From Erysipelotrichaceae bacterium (GTDB lineage Bacteria > Bacillota_I > Bacilli_A > Erysipelotrichales > Coprobacillaceae), in contig JAJQGQ010000103.1 in assembly GCA_021200395.1 (NCBI GenBank), forward strand, positions 2,747 through 30,712: a stretch of DNA of 27,966 bases, read 5' to 3'. How positions within the stretch are numbered: the first letter of the stretch is position 1; every line of letters starts with the position of its first letter. This document shows positions 16,558-24,100 of this stretch, in pieces. The position numbers and the translations under genes were made by a program. The notes beneath the pieces were generated by a model. It was given only the letters and a program-made list of their open reading frames with translations. It ran no database searches and had not been told where the DNA came from.

Positions 16558-16712
16558 ATGGAAACAAAATAACTTATATCAAAAACTTCCTTTCGAACTT
16601 AATTATACTCACTTCAAAGATTTTGCAATACTTTCATCAAATATATTTGCTTATATTTTCTATATATATTTATTTATAGCAATTTATTATTTAAAATAAT
16701 GCTAATACGTGA

Positions 16713-16718
16713 TATAAT
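16713..16718 (+). promoter_or_regulatory. Extended -10 promoter of the type I toxin
   Basis: TATAAT with TG one base upstream (TGATATAAT). No good -35 is visible. The long leader (about 110 nt) that follows contains the hairpin ATCAGCAT/ATGCTGAT (16768-16775 and 16786-16793). GATATGTAA (16791-16799) is complementary to TTACATATC (16840-16848), and this pairing encloses the Shine-Dalgarno and start codon. Confidence 0.6.
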
Positions 16719-16835
16719 TGATTTAAGGGACTATCATAGGTGATAGGCGATTGTTCATCTTTGATCTATCAGCATAATTGCAGTGATGCTGATATGTAAT
16801 CTCATATGAGAAATACAAACTGCTTGAGGTGAACT

Positions 16836-16934
16836 ATGGTTACATATCCTGATTTATTTCAATTTATAATCATGTTATGTGAAATTGTTGCAGTAACGAT
16901 AGCCATAATTATTCTATCGCAAGATAAAAAATAA
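16836..16934 (+). CDS. Hol_Tox-like type I toxin peptide, copy 2 (32 aa)
   Basis: ATG with GAGGT 5 nt upstream. The peptide begins MVTYPDLFQFIIMLCEIV, continues as one hydrophobic helix (AVTIAIIILS) and ends with the charged tail QDKK. A short MVTY-type start, single membrane helix and Lys tail are typical of holin-like (Hol_Tox) and related type I toxins that depolarise the membrane when over-made. The stop codon lies in a terminator stem. A convergent minus-strand RNA promoter is just downstream. The toxic activity is inferred from these features. Confidence 0.75.
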   Translation: MVTYPDLFQFIIMLCEIVAVTIAIIILSQDKK

Positions 16935-17017
16935 TCGCCCTAAGCCTAAGAAACAATGGGCGATTATTATAACTTTAATTTTCTATAAGAACAATCGCTT
17001 ATCGATAGTTCCTTTTC
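16924..17017 (-). ncRNA. Convergent antisense RNA (antitoxin) of type I toxin copy 2
   Basis: Promoter TTGTAA (17046-17051), 16 bases, TATAAT (17024-17029) on the minus strand. Transcription runs about 94 nt to the hairpin at 16930-16968 and six U. It overlaps the 3' end of the toxin message, including the last bases of the ORF. This convergent layout with a shared terminator resembles par/Fst and BsrG/SR4 loci. Confidence 0.6.
16930..16968. terminator. Shared terminator hairpin, copy 2
   Basis: Perfect 11-bp arms AATAATCGCCC (16930-16940) and GGGCGATTATT (16958-16968) around a 17-base loop, with six U on the minus strand. The toxin stop codon is in the left arm. Confidence 0.85.
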
Positions 17018-17079
17018 ACTTTTATTATACACATTTTATTTTTTTTTACAATCATTTTTAATAATCTTATTGCAAAAAG

Positions 17080-17643
17080 TTATTTTAATTTCAATCCGTC
17101 TTTAAATGCTTCTCCTACTCTTTCACTTACTTTATAGTAACCATGAGTATAAGGATCAAAAGCTATTGCTCCTACTTTAGAAATATCAACTTTGCCATCT
17201 TCTAAAATAGATTCATCTGCAGTTACATTTACAACTTTGCCTATAACACCACATCCATATGGGCCATCTTGATATTCTACATACTCACATTCCATACATA
17301 ATGGAAATTCCTTGATAATTGGGGCATCAACATTCCCTGATTTAACAGCAGTTAACCCACTTTTTTCAAACTTGTTTGGAGTATTATTGGCAGAAACAAC
17401 ACCAAAATAATCAGCTTCTACAACATGTGCAGCGTCGGCAATACTAACAGTAAAGGCTCTTCTTTCTTTCATATTCTTCACTGTTTTATGTGTTTCTGTC
17501 AAACTCAAAACTACATGATCTCTTGCTTGCATAGTACCCCATGCTGCATTCATAACATCCACACTACCATCTTCATTATAAGTAGCAATCATTAATACAG
17601 GCATTGGAAAAATTGCTTCAGTCACTTTTATATTTTTTCTCAT
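17080..17643 (-). CDS. Flavin reductase-like FMN-binding split-barrel protein
   Basis: 187 residues with AAGGAGG upstream of the ATG. The split-barrel flavin reductase pattern is seen: PMPVLMIATYNEDGSVDVMNAAWGTMQ, then VVLSLTETHKTVKNMKERRAFTVSIAD, then FGVVSANNTPNKFEKSGL, and the CECxY-like MECEYVEY with VIGKVVNV. Family members bind FMN and use NAD(P)H to reduce it or another acceptor in the cytoplasm. It is divergent from an HxlR regulator whose operator-like repeat overlaps its -35 box, so it is the likely target gene. No strong terminator follows; the antisense RNA promoter at 17024 lies just downstream. Confidence 0.88.
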   Translation of the reverse strand: MRKNIKVTEAIFPMPVLMIATYNEDGSVDVMNAAWGTMQARDHVVLSLTETHKTVKNMKERRAFTVSIADAAHVVEADYFGVVSANNTPNKFEKSGLTAVKSGNVDAPIIKEFPLCMECEYVEYQDGPYGCGVIGKVVNVTADESILEDGKVDISKVGAIAFDPYTHGYYKVSERVGEAFKDGLKLK

Positions 17644-17657
17644 GTCATTTATCCTCC

Positions 17658-17730
17658 TTGTTTTATGACTAAAACCATGTTATCATTAAACCATATTAAA
17701 AACAAGTACCCACTTTTATGTTAGGTACTT
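17658..17730. promoter_or_regulatory. Divergent promoters and HxlR operator
   Basis: Minus strand (flavin reductase): TTGTTT (17700-17705), 17 bases, TAACAT (17677-17682). Plus strand (hxlR): TTGTTT (17658-17663), 17 bases, TATCAT (17681-17686). AAGTACC (17704-17710) and GGTACTT (17724-17730) form a perfect 7-bp inverted repeat. Its left arm touches the flavin reductase -35 and the repeat lies downstream of the hxlR start point, so one protein bound here could control both. Confidence 0.65.
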
Positions 17731-17745
17731 ACTTGGAGGAAAGTA

Positions 17746-18075
17746 ATGAGTAAAACCATTGAAAATGCTAATTTTGAAGATACAGGATATAGCTATACAT
17801 TATCTCTTATATCTGGAAAATATAAGCCTATTATTCTTTATTGTTTGATGGAATATGAACCTGTTAGATTCAACGAAATGCAAAGATATTTAAAAAAGAT
17901 TTCGGATAAAACTTTAAGTCAAAATTTAAAAGAATTACAAGCAGACGACTTAATCGAACGTCATGTATATCCACAAATACCACCTAAAGTAGAATATTCT
18001 TTAACTGAAAGAGGCCATTCTTTAGTTAAAGTATTGGATCAATTATGTGAATGGGGTATTCAAAATAGAAAATAG
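17746..18075 (+). CDS. HxlR-family transcriptional regulator
   Basis: 109 residues, normal for the family, with GGAGG 6 nt before the ATG. The winged-helix HxlR pattern is clear: YTLSLISGKYKPIILYCLMEYEPVRFNEMQRYLKKISDKTLSQNLKELQADDLIERHVYPQIPPKVEYSLTERG is the full HTH-wing, described here in order of helices 1-3 and wing. A thiol sensor of the YodB/HypR type is possible but only two cysteines are present (Cys in YCLM and LCEW). Divergent from the flavin reductase gene, which it probably regulates together with itself. Confidence 0.92.
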   Translation: MSKTIENANFEDTGYSYTLSLISGKYKPIILYCLMEYEPVRFNEMQRYLKKISDKTLSQNLKELQADDLIERHVYPQIPPKVEYSLTERGHSLVKVLDQLCEWGIQNRK

Positions 18076-18095
18076 CATCATTGATGCTATTTTTT
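18071..18095. terminator. Bidirectional terminator between hxlR and kptA
   Basis: Arms AATAGCATC (18071-18079) and GATGCTATT (18083-18091), three-base loop, then T5. The hxlR stop (18073-18075) is in one arm and the kptA stop (18087-18089) in the other. Confidence 0.88.
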
Positions 18096-18623
18096 GATAA
18101 ATATTTCTTGTTTTATATATTGAACAGGAACTTGTTCAATGCACCACACACCATTATCTGAAACACCAAATTCATAACCATCTTGTACCATTTGATAAGC
18201 ATCAATCTCTAAAACAACAGGTGTTTTATGCCATCTTGTAGCTGATTGAATGGATTTATCCATAGTTGCTTGCATATGCACAGCATGTCTTTCCATCTTA
18301 CTAATATATCCTGTTTCTAATATAAGTTGATAAGCTTCATGCGTTGTACCATGATATAAAATATTTGGTGGATTTTTATAAGTGAGCTCAGGTATGACCC
18401 AAGGAATACTATGTCCTTGACAAGCTTTAATGAATAAGCCATCACTACTATATTTAAAACGTTGTTTATTATCAGTCGCCACGATTTGATCTAATTGAGA
18501 TTTTGTTAGAGAAAGCCTATCTAATAATTGATCTACTTTGACATAACCATGAATATCCATATCTAAATCTTCATCTTCAGGATGATGTCTTAATAAATAT
18601 GTTAAATAATGACCTTTACTCAT
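18087..18623 (-). CDS. kptA: RNA 2'-phosphotransferase (Tpt1/KptA family)
   Basis: 178 residues, typical of bacterial KptA. The N-terminal winged domain has LTYLLRHHPEDEDLDMDIHGYVKVDQLL with the catalytic-type Arg of LLRH. A central segment has RFKYSSDGLFIKACQGHS, and the ADP-ribosyltransferase-like C-terminal domain starts ILYHGTT and includes RHAVHMQAT and VVLEID. Tpt1 enzymes remove an internal 2'-phosphate from RNA by transfer to NAD+. In yeast this finishes tRNA splicing; bacteria lack that pathway, so the substrate here is unknown (RNA repair has been proposed). It shares a terminator with hxlR and lies just after the MFS gene in the same direction. Confidence 0.9.
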   Translation of the reverse strand: MSKGHYLTYLLRHHPEDEDLDMDIHGYVKVDQLLDRLSLTKSQLDQIVATDNKQRFKYSSDGLFIKACQGHSIPWVIPELTYKNPPNILYHGTTHEAYQLILETGYISKMERHAVHMQATMDKSIQSATRWHKTPVVLEIDAYQMVQDGYEFGVSDNGVWCIEQVPVQYIKQEIFIKK

Positions 18624-18658
18624 TCTATCACCTTCTTGGATGTATCATAGCATAACAC

Positions 18659-18686
18659 AAAAAATACCACAAGTTGATGTGGTATT
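18659..18686 (-). terminator. Terminator of the MFS transporter gene
   Basis: AATACCACA/TGTGGTATT (18663-18671 and 18678-18686), six-base loop, then a run of U on the minus strand. It lies between the MFS stop and the kptA start, so kptA probably has separate transcription or partial readthrough. Confidence 0.85.
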
Positions 18687-18687
18687 A

Positions 18688-19881
18688 TTAATAAGCTCTT
18701 TCGGCAACATTAACTTTACCAATTTTGCCTTTTAATGTCGTAAACATAATGGCAAAACCAATCACAGTGAGCGTACATGCAAATAGTTTCATACTGAATA
18801 AACCGAACGTATCTTGCAATACACCTCCGACAACATTTCCCACAAATGATCCTATTCCTGTAGACATCATCGCAATCAAAGTTTGTCCCATCATTTGATC
18901 ACTTGCATCTAAGTAATCATTCACATAATAAGTAATCGTTGCAGTAAACATGCCATAAGAAATACCTTGAAACATCATACCAACAATCAATATTGGTAAA
19001 GCAGGTGCAAAACTAATCGTAAAGTTTCTTAACAAATAAAAGAACGACGCTACTAAAATAATCGTTTCACTTTTATATCTCTTAAGCAATGTGTGTGTAA
19101 TTGCCATAAATGGCAATTCACTTGCTGCCATCGCAAAGATTGCAACTCCATATAAAGATGTACTACCACCTAAGTTTGTAACAATGTTAACCAAATAAGT
19201 AGAAAGTGAAGAGGCTGCACCAAATTGAAAAGCAAAAGCACATAATATTAATACAAACACTTTATACTTCTTAAACAAATCAAATACAGATCCTTCTTCT
19301 TTTGTTGAATCTTCACTTTGAATATCACTATCAGGCATAGAATACAGTAATATTAATAATGCAATAGAAGATATGAGATGAACCCACCCAATAATAGATG
19401 CATTAATTATCTCAATAAGTTGCCCCAATACAAAGGCACTAATGGCATAAGATAATGACCCCATACCTCTAGATAATCCAAAATCTACATATTGTCCACC
19501 TTTAATATAATTCATACAAATCATTGATAAAATGGGTACCACAGAAGCCATCATACAAATCAAAGCAATATATAAACCCATCAATAAAAATGTAGGTAAA
19601 GAAAATAAATTCATAGATTCAAAAAATACAAACATTAATAAGTAAAGAATTGTCATCAATTTTTTAATTGTTAAACCTTTAATCTTTGATAATAACGAAG
19701 AAATAAATGGTGAAACAAAAACGGATGACAAAGCAGCTCCACCAGTAACAATACCAATAAGTGTATTACTCAATCCCTTATATTGTAAATACACTGCAAC
19801 ATAACCATAAACAGTACAAGATGTTATCCAATAAAGAATATGTACAAAATTGTACTTCATCTGCAACCCTTTCAAATCCAT
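18688..19881 (-). CDS. MFS transporter (LacY-like / MFS_1-like)
   Basis: 397 residues with about 12 membrane helices. The N-terminus KYNFVHILYWITSCTVYGYVAVYLQYKGLSNTLIG is the pattern of the MFS_1-like/LacY-type branch. A cytoplasmic loop rich in charge (PDSDIQSEDSTKEEGS) divides the two six-helix halves. The substrate cannot be told; relatives include sugar and nucleoside carriers. Two starts are possible: ATG 19881 with GGGGAGG only 3 nt upstream, or ATG 19860 with AAAGGG 6 nt upstream, which removes seven residues and matches the usual family N-terminus. Membrane protein; orientation follows kptA. Confidence 0.85.
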   Translation of the reverse strand: MDLKGLQMKYNFVHILYWITSCTVYGYVAVYLQYKGLSNTLIGIVTGGAALSSVFVSPFISSLLSKIKGLTIKKLMTILYLLMFVFFESMNLFSLPTFLLMGLYIALICMMASVVPILSMICMNYIKGGQYVDFGLSRGMGSLSYAISAFVLGQLIEIINASIIGWVHLISSIALLILLYSMPDSDIQSEDSTKEEGSVFDLFKKYKVFVLILCAFAFQFGAASSLSTYLVNIVTNLGGSTSLYGVAIFAMAASELPFMAITHTLLKRYKSETIILVASFFYLLRNFTISFAPALPILIVGMMFQGISYGMFTATITYYVNDYLDASDQMMGQTLIAMMSTGIGSFVGNVVGGVLQDTFGLFSMKLFACTLTVIGFAIMFTTLKGKIGKVNVAERAY

Positions 19882-19990
19882 CTTCCTCCCCTTTATTTAT
19901 CCTAATCAAAGTATACAAAATATTTTTATTCAAATCAAATAATCTCACTCAATTTCAAATACAAAAATAGGATTCTTTCACAAGAGTTCC

Positions 19991-20005
19991 ATACCAAATT
20001 GGTAT
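19991..20005 (+). promoter_or_regulatory. Palindromic operator-like site before the XRE gene
   Basis: ATACCAAATTGGTAT is a 15-base palindrome with 7-bp arms, about 28 bases before the XRE start. AAGGAGG (20014-20020) follows, 12 nt from the ATG. It is a plausible binding site for the encoded HTH protein before it was disrupted. Confidence 0.5.
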
Positions 20006-20032
20006 ATTGTTGTAAGGAGGAAAAGCACAAAT

Positions 20033-20669
20033 ATGGACATAGGTAATAATTTAAAAGAATTAAGGGAAAGCAATCATTGTACAATCAATGAATTATCATT
20101 AAGTATTAACATAAGTGAAGAAACTATTATTTCTTGGGAAAATAATGAAAATGAACCATCAGTAGAAGAAGTATTATTATTGAATGAGTTTTATTTAAGC
20201 AAAGCGAAAAAGACAAATATAACTACTCAACATTTACCAATATTATTTATTATAAGTATTATTTGTATTATGCGAAATCGCTTCTCTTCGCTCGCGCTTT
20301 CGCGTAATGAGCTTGAAACTATTCCGTTTTATTATGCGTGAATCATGCGATTTCGCATAATATAACTAAAGCAACCTTCACATCACATGTTTGAATATGA
20401 TATATTCACCATGTGAAGCTTGCCTTAGTTTCAAGCTCATTATATTATTTGGTTCAATCTATATGATTGAACGCTATATTTATTCTTCTTCGTTAAGTCT
20501 TGGCTATACTTTATATCGCTATATGATGGTTGGAGAATATGTCAATCCTGGTAATCCTAATTTAGAAAATATATTTAATATTTCTTCGATGGTACTGCTA
20601 ATTATCCTTATCATTACTATCATAATCGCTATTTGTCTTTTTATAAAAATCAGAAAACAATCTAAATAA
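20033..20669 (+). pseudogene. XRE-family HTH membrane protein, interrupted by a 172-bp insertion
   Basis: The 5' part (20033-20341) encodes an XRE helix-turn-helix: NLKELRESNHCTINELSLSINISEETIISWENNENEPS, given here as helix order 1-4 over residues 5-45. It then enters a hydrophobic run (ILFIISIICI) before foreign sequence and a stop. The 3' part (up to 20669) resumes in a different frame with ILFGSIYMIERYIYSS and a second helix (MVLLIILIITIIIAICLFI) ending KIRKQSK. Deleting bases 20267-20438 (172 bp, leaving one ATTAT) joins the frames exactly: CI-ILFGS, for a 154-residue protein with an N-terminal HTH and two membrane helices. Such XRE-membrane proteins are common in Firmicutes, of unknown function. 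Whether the truncated 102-residue product still binds DNA is open. Confidence 0.85.
20267..20438. mobile_element. 172-bp structured insertion (167-bp element plus ATTAT duplication)
   Basis: ATTAT at 20267-20271 and 20439-20443 flank the insert, and removal restores the host reading frame. Inside: inverted pair A TATTATGCGAAATCGC (20266-20281) with 20347-20362, 16/16 matches; inverted pair B TAATGAGCTTGAAACTA (20305-20321) with 20426-20442, 17/17 matches; and a long hairpin C (20365-20383 with 20411-20429, 17/19 matches) holding a smaller inner stem TGAATAT/ATATTCA (20392-20398 and 20402-20408). A and B interlock (A, B, A', C, C', B'). CG-rich words (GCTCGCGCTTTCGCG) are unlike the surrounding DNA. 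No transposase is encoded, so it would be non-autonomous. I do not recognise the family. Confidence 0.75.
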
Positions 20670-20679
20670 TCACCAATAA

Positions 20680-20707
20680 ACCTCAATTATGATATAATAA
20701 TTGAGGT
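20680..20707 (+). promoter_or_regulatory. Palindrome carrying a -10 box and the next gene's RBS
   Basis: ACCTCAATTAT (20680-20690) and ATAATTGAGGT (20697-20707) form an 11-bp stem with a six-base loop. TATAAT (20693-20698) with TG one base upstream makes an extended -10 at the loop and right arm, and GAGGT of the right arm is the Shine-Dalgarno of the gene at 20715. TGATTTTT follows, so the hairpin may also terminate the interrupted XRE gene. Confidence 0.6.
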
Positions 20708-20714
20708 GATTTTT

Positions 20715-21107
20715 ATGGATAAAAAAGCTTATCAATACAGTAGCATTGTTTTAACGATAGTGACTGGTATTTTATCAATATATTATTTGATACATACTAG
20801 TTGGATGTTGTTATCATTTGTGTTGTTTTATTATATTTGTTTTTTGATATTACATATATTAAATATGAATAAATATATGACTATTTCTCAAAGTATTGTA
20901 TTACTTATGATTATAAGTTTAATGAATATGATAGTATCCTATTTTATAATAGGTAGTACCATTATAACTGATTTGATTTTTATGTTGTTTATGCCTTTTA
21001 TTATATGTTTTTATGGAGTTAAAGGATATTATGAAGATGAGCATTATTTGTTTATAGCTGTGTGTTGGTTTATATTATTGATAATAAAAATAGGAGGAGA
21101 TTTTTAA
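20715..21107 (+). CDS. Small membrane protein, unknown function
   Basis: 130 residues from the ATG at 20715, which has GAGGTGA 5 nt upstream; the frame also opens at a GTG nine bases earlier that lies in the Shine-Dalgarno itself. The sequence is almost wholly hydrophobic with about four membrane helices: a short charged N-terminus (MDKKAYQYS), then segments around LTIVTGILSIYYLI, LLSFVLFYYICFLILHIL, IVLLMIISLMNMIVSYFII and LIFMLFMPFIICFYGV, and a last one near the C-terminus. I do not recognise the family. It sits right behind the broken XRE-membrane gene in the same direction and may have worked with it. Ends inside a bidirectional terminator. Confidence 0.7.
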   Translation: MDKKAYQYSSIVLTIVTGILSIYYLIHTSWMLLSFVLFYYICFLILHILNMNKYMTISQSIVLLMIISLMNMIVSYFIIGSTIITDLIFMLFMPFIICFYGVKGYYEDEHYLFIAVCWFILLIIKIGGDF

Positions 21108-21121
21108 ATCTCCTCCTATTT
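21088..21121. terminator. Bidirectional terminator between the membrane protein and carB paralogue 2
   Basis: A 16-bp arm pair AAATAGGAGGAGATTT (21088-21103) and AAATCTCCTCCTATTT (21106-21121). The stop codon of the plus gene (21105-21107) and that of the minus gene (21116-21118) both lie in it. Confidence 0.9.
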
Positions 21122-24100
21122 AATTGCTTTATGATATTCTTGTAAAGATTTGACTTCATGATATCCATGAATATTTGTTTCAATAATACCTTCTAAGGCA
21201 GCCTTTGCAGCCGCAATATTTGTCATATAAGGTAATCCCATTTTAATAGCATTCTTTCTAATATAACTGTCATCATGAGCACTTTGTTTGCCACTTGGGG
21301 TATTGATAACCATTGCAAGTTCTCCATTGATCAATGCATCATTGATGTTTGGTTGACCTTCATATAGCTTTTTAATCTTTGTGACAGGAATACCTGCATC
21401 TTTAATCAGTTGATATGTTTTTCCTGTTGATACAATTTCAAAGCCTGCATCATAATATCCTTGAGCTAAAGATACAACCTCTGGTTTATCTCTATCATTT
21501 ACACTAATCAATACTTTACCACTTGTTGGTAAAGGTGTTTTAGTTGCTTCTTCAGCTTTATAGATAGCTGCACCAAATGATGATGCAATACCTAATACTT
21601 CACCCGTTGATCTCATTTCTGGTCCCAAAATTGGATCAACTTCAGGGAACATGTTGAATGGGAACACAGCTTGTTTAATGCCTACATGAGGTATTTTCTT
21701 TTCTGTCAAGCTTGTCACAGGAGAAGGTCTGCCAGTTAAATCATCAGTAATGATTTCTGTTGCAATTTTTACCATGTTGATATTACATACTTTAGATACT
21801 AAAGGTACAGTACGAGAAGCTCTTGGATTAGCTTCTAAGACATAAACCTTATCATCTTCAATCGCATATTGCATGTTCATTAATCCACGTACATTCATTT
21901 CTTTAGCTATCTTTTTTGTATATTCTTTGATTGTATTTAAATGTCTTACTGGAATATGTTGTGAAGGTAAGATACATGCTGAATCACCTGAGTGAATACC
22001 AGCTAATTCAATATGTTCCATAACAGCTGGTACAAATACATTTTCACCATCACTAATCGCATCTGCTTCACATTCCATGGCATTATGTAAGAATCTATCA
22101 ATAAGGATAGGTCTATCAGGTGTTACACCAACAGCAGCAGCCATATATTCTTTCAATTGTTCATCATCATAAACAACTTCCATACCTCTACCACCTAACA
22201 CATAAGAAGGTCTTACCATTAATGGATAACCAATGCGTTTAGAAATTTCTAATGCTTCTTCAATATCTACTGCCATCCCTGATTCAGGCATAGGGATGTT
22301 CAATTTTTCCATCATAGCATTAAATAAATCTCTATCTTCAGCCATATCAATGGTTTCAGGTGTTGTACCTAAGATATTAACTCCATTAGCTTTAAGTTGA
22401 GAAGCTAAGTTTAATGGTGTTTGTCCACCAAATTGAGCAATAACGCCTAATGGTTTTTCTTTGTGATAGATACTTAATACATCTTCTAATGTTAATGGTT
22501 CAAAATATAACTTATCAGAGGTATCATAATCAGTTGAAACTGTTTCAGGGTTACAATTAACAATAATTGTTTCGAAACCTAATTTTTTTAGTGCTAATGC
22601 CGCATGAACACAACAATAATCAAATTCAATACCTTGACCAATTCTATTAGGTCCTCCACCTAATATCATAATCTTCTTATTATCTGAAACTATGTCATGA
22701 TCTTCATCATTATATGTAGAATAATAGTAAGCATTATCTTTCGTTCCACTAACATGAACTGGTTGCCAAGTTTGTTCAATATGATTATCTAATCTTTCGT
22801 TTCTAATCATATCTTCATCCATATCTAATATTTGACTTAAATACTTATCAGAAAAGCCATCTAACTTTGCTTGTTTTAATACTTCTACAGGTAATTCTTT
22901 ACCTTTATAAGTTAATATATTCTCTTCTTCTTCAACCAATTCCTTCATTTGTTCAATAAAATAAGGCTTAATAGAAGTTAATTCATACAATTCATCAACT
23001 GTTGCACCCTTTCTTAATGCTTCATACATAATAAATTGTCTTTGACTAGTAGGCACAATCAATAATTTCAATAGCTCTTCTTTAGACATTTCATGATAAT
23101 TTTTAGCATAACCCAAACCATATTGACCAATCTCTAAAGAACGAATAGCCTTTTGGAATGCTTCTTTATATGTCTTACCAATACTCATAACTTCTCCAAC
23201 AGCTTTCATCTGTGTACCAAGCTTATCCTGCGAACCTTTGAATTTTTCAAAAGCCCATCTTGCAAATTTAATAACAACATAATCTCCATCAGGAACATAT
23301 TTATCTAAAGTACCATATTTACCACATTCAATTTCATCTAATGTTAAACCAGCAGCTAACATTGCTGATATTAAAGCAATTGGAAAACCTGTAGCTTTAG
23401 AAGCTAAGGCAGATGATCTAGATGTACGAGGATTAATCTCTATAACAATGATTCTTCCACTCTTAGGATCATGAGCAAATTGGACATTTGTACCACCAAT
23501 AACCCCAATCTTTTCAACAATTCTAAATGCTTGATCTTTCAAAGAATCTTGAACTTCTTGAGAAATTGTCAACATTGGTGCACTACAGAACGAATCACCA
23601 GTATGAACACCCATTGGATCAATATTTTCAATAAAACATACTGTAATCATATTGTTTTTTGCATCTCTAACAACTTCAACCTCTAATTCTTCCCAACCCA
23701 AAACGGATTCTTCGATTAAGCATTGATGCACTAAACTAGCAGCTAAACCACGTGATACAACTGTTTTGAGTTCATCAATATTGTATACCAGGCCCCCACC
23801 AGCCCCGCCCATCGTATAAGCAGGTCTAACAACAACAGGATACCCTAATCTATCTGCAATAGCTAAAGCTTCATCCACTGTATTAGCAATTTCACTTCTG
23901 GCCATTTCAATGTTAAGTTCATTCATGGTTTTCTTGAATTCCAAACGGTCTTCCCCACGCGTAATGGCATCAATTTGGACACCTAAGACTTGCACACCAT
24001 ATTTATCCAATACACCATTGTTACTTAATTCTTCACTTAAGTTTAATGCTGATTGACCACCTAGGTTTGGAAGTAAAGCATCTGGTCTTTCTTTTTCAAT

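Larger units (their letters stand above)
16405..16595 (-). ncRNA. Possible antisense RNA of type I toxin locus copy 1
   Basis: A minus-strand TATAAT (16602-16607) with TTGCAA (16623-16628) at a short 15-base spacing resembles the antisense promoter of the intact copy downstream (shared TTCCTTT...AATTATAC.CAC pattern). Transcription would run antisense through the toxin-1 ORF to the hairpin at 16412-16450, where eight U follow. The RNA would be about 190 nt. Confidence 0.4.

Noticed and set aside
20305..20442. Invertible promoter or phase-variable switch between the B repeats
   Set aside because: Inverting the segment would not restore the XRE frame, while removing 172 bp does, and no recombinase is nearby. 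Insertion is the simpler reading, although inversion was not tested.
20391..20669. Separate gene for a small membrane protein starting at 20391
   Set aside because: Its first 16 codons lie in the inserted element, there is no ribosome site, and the rest completes the upstream XRE protein.
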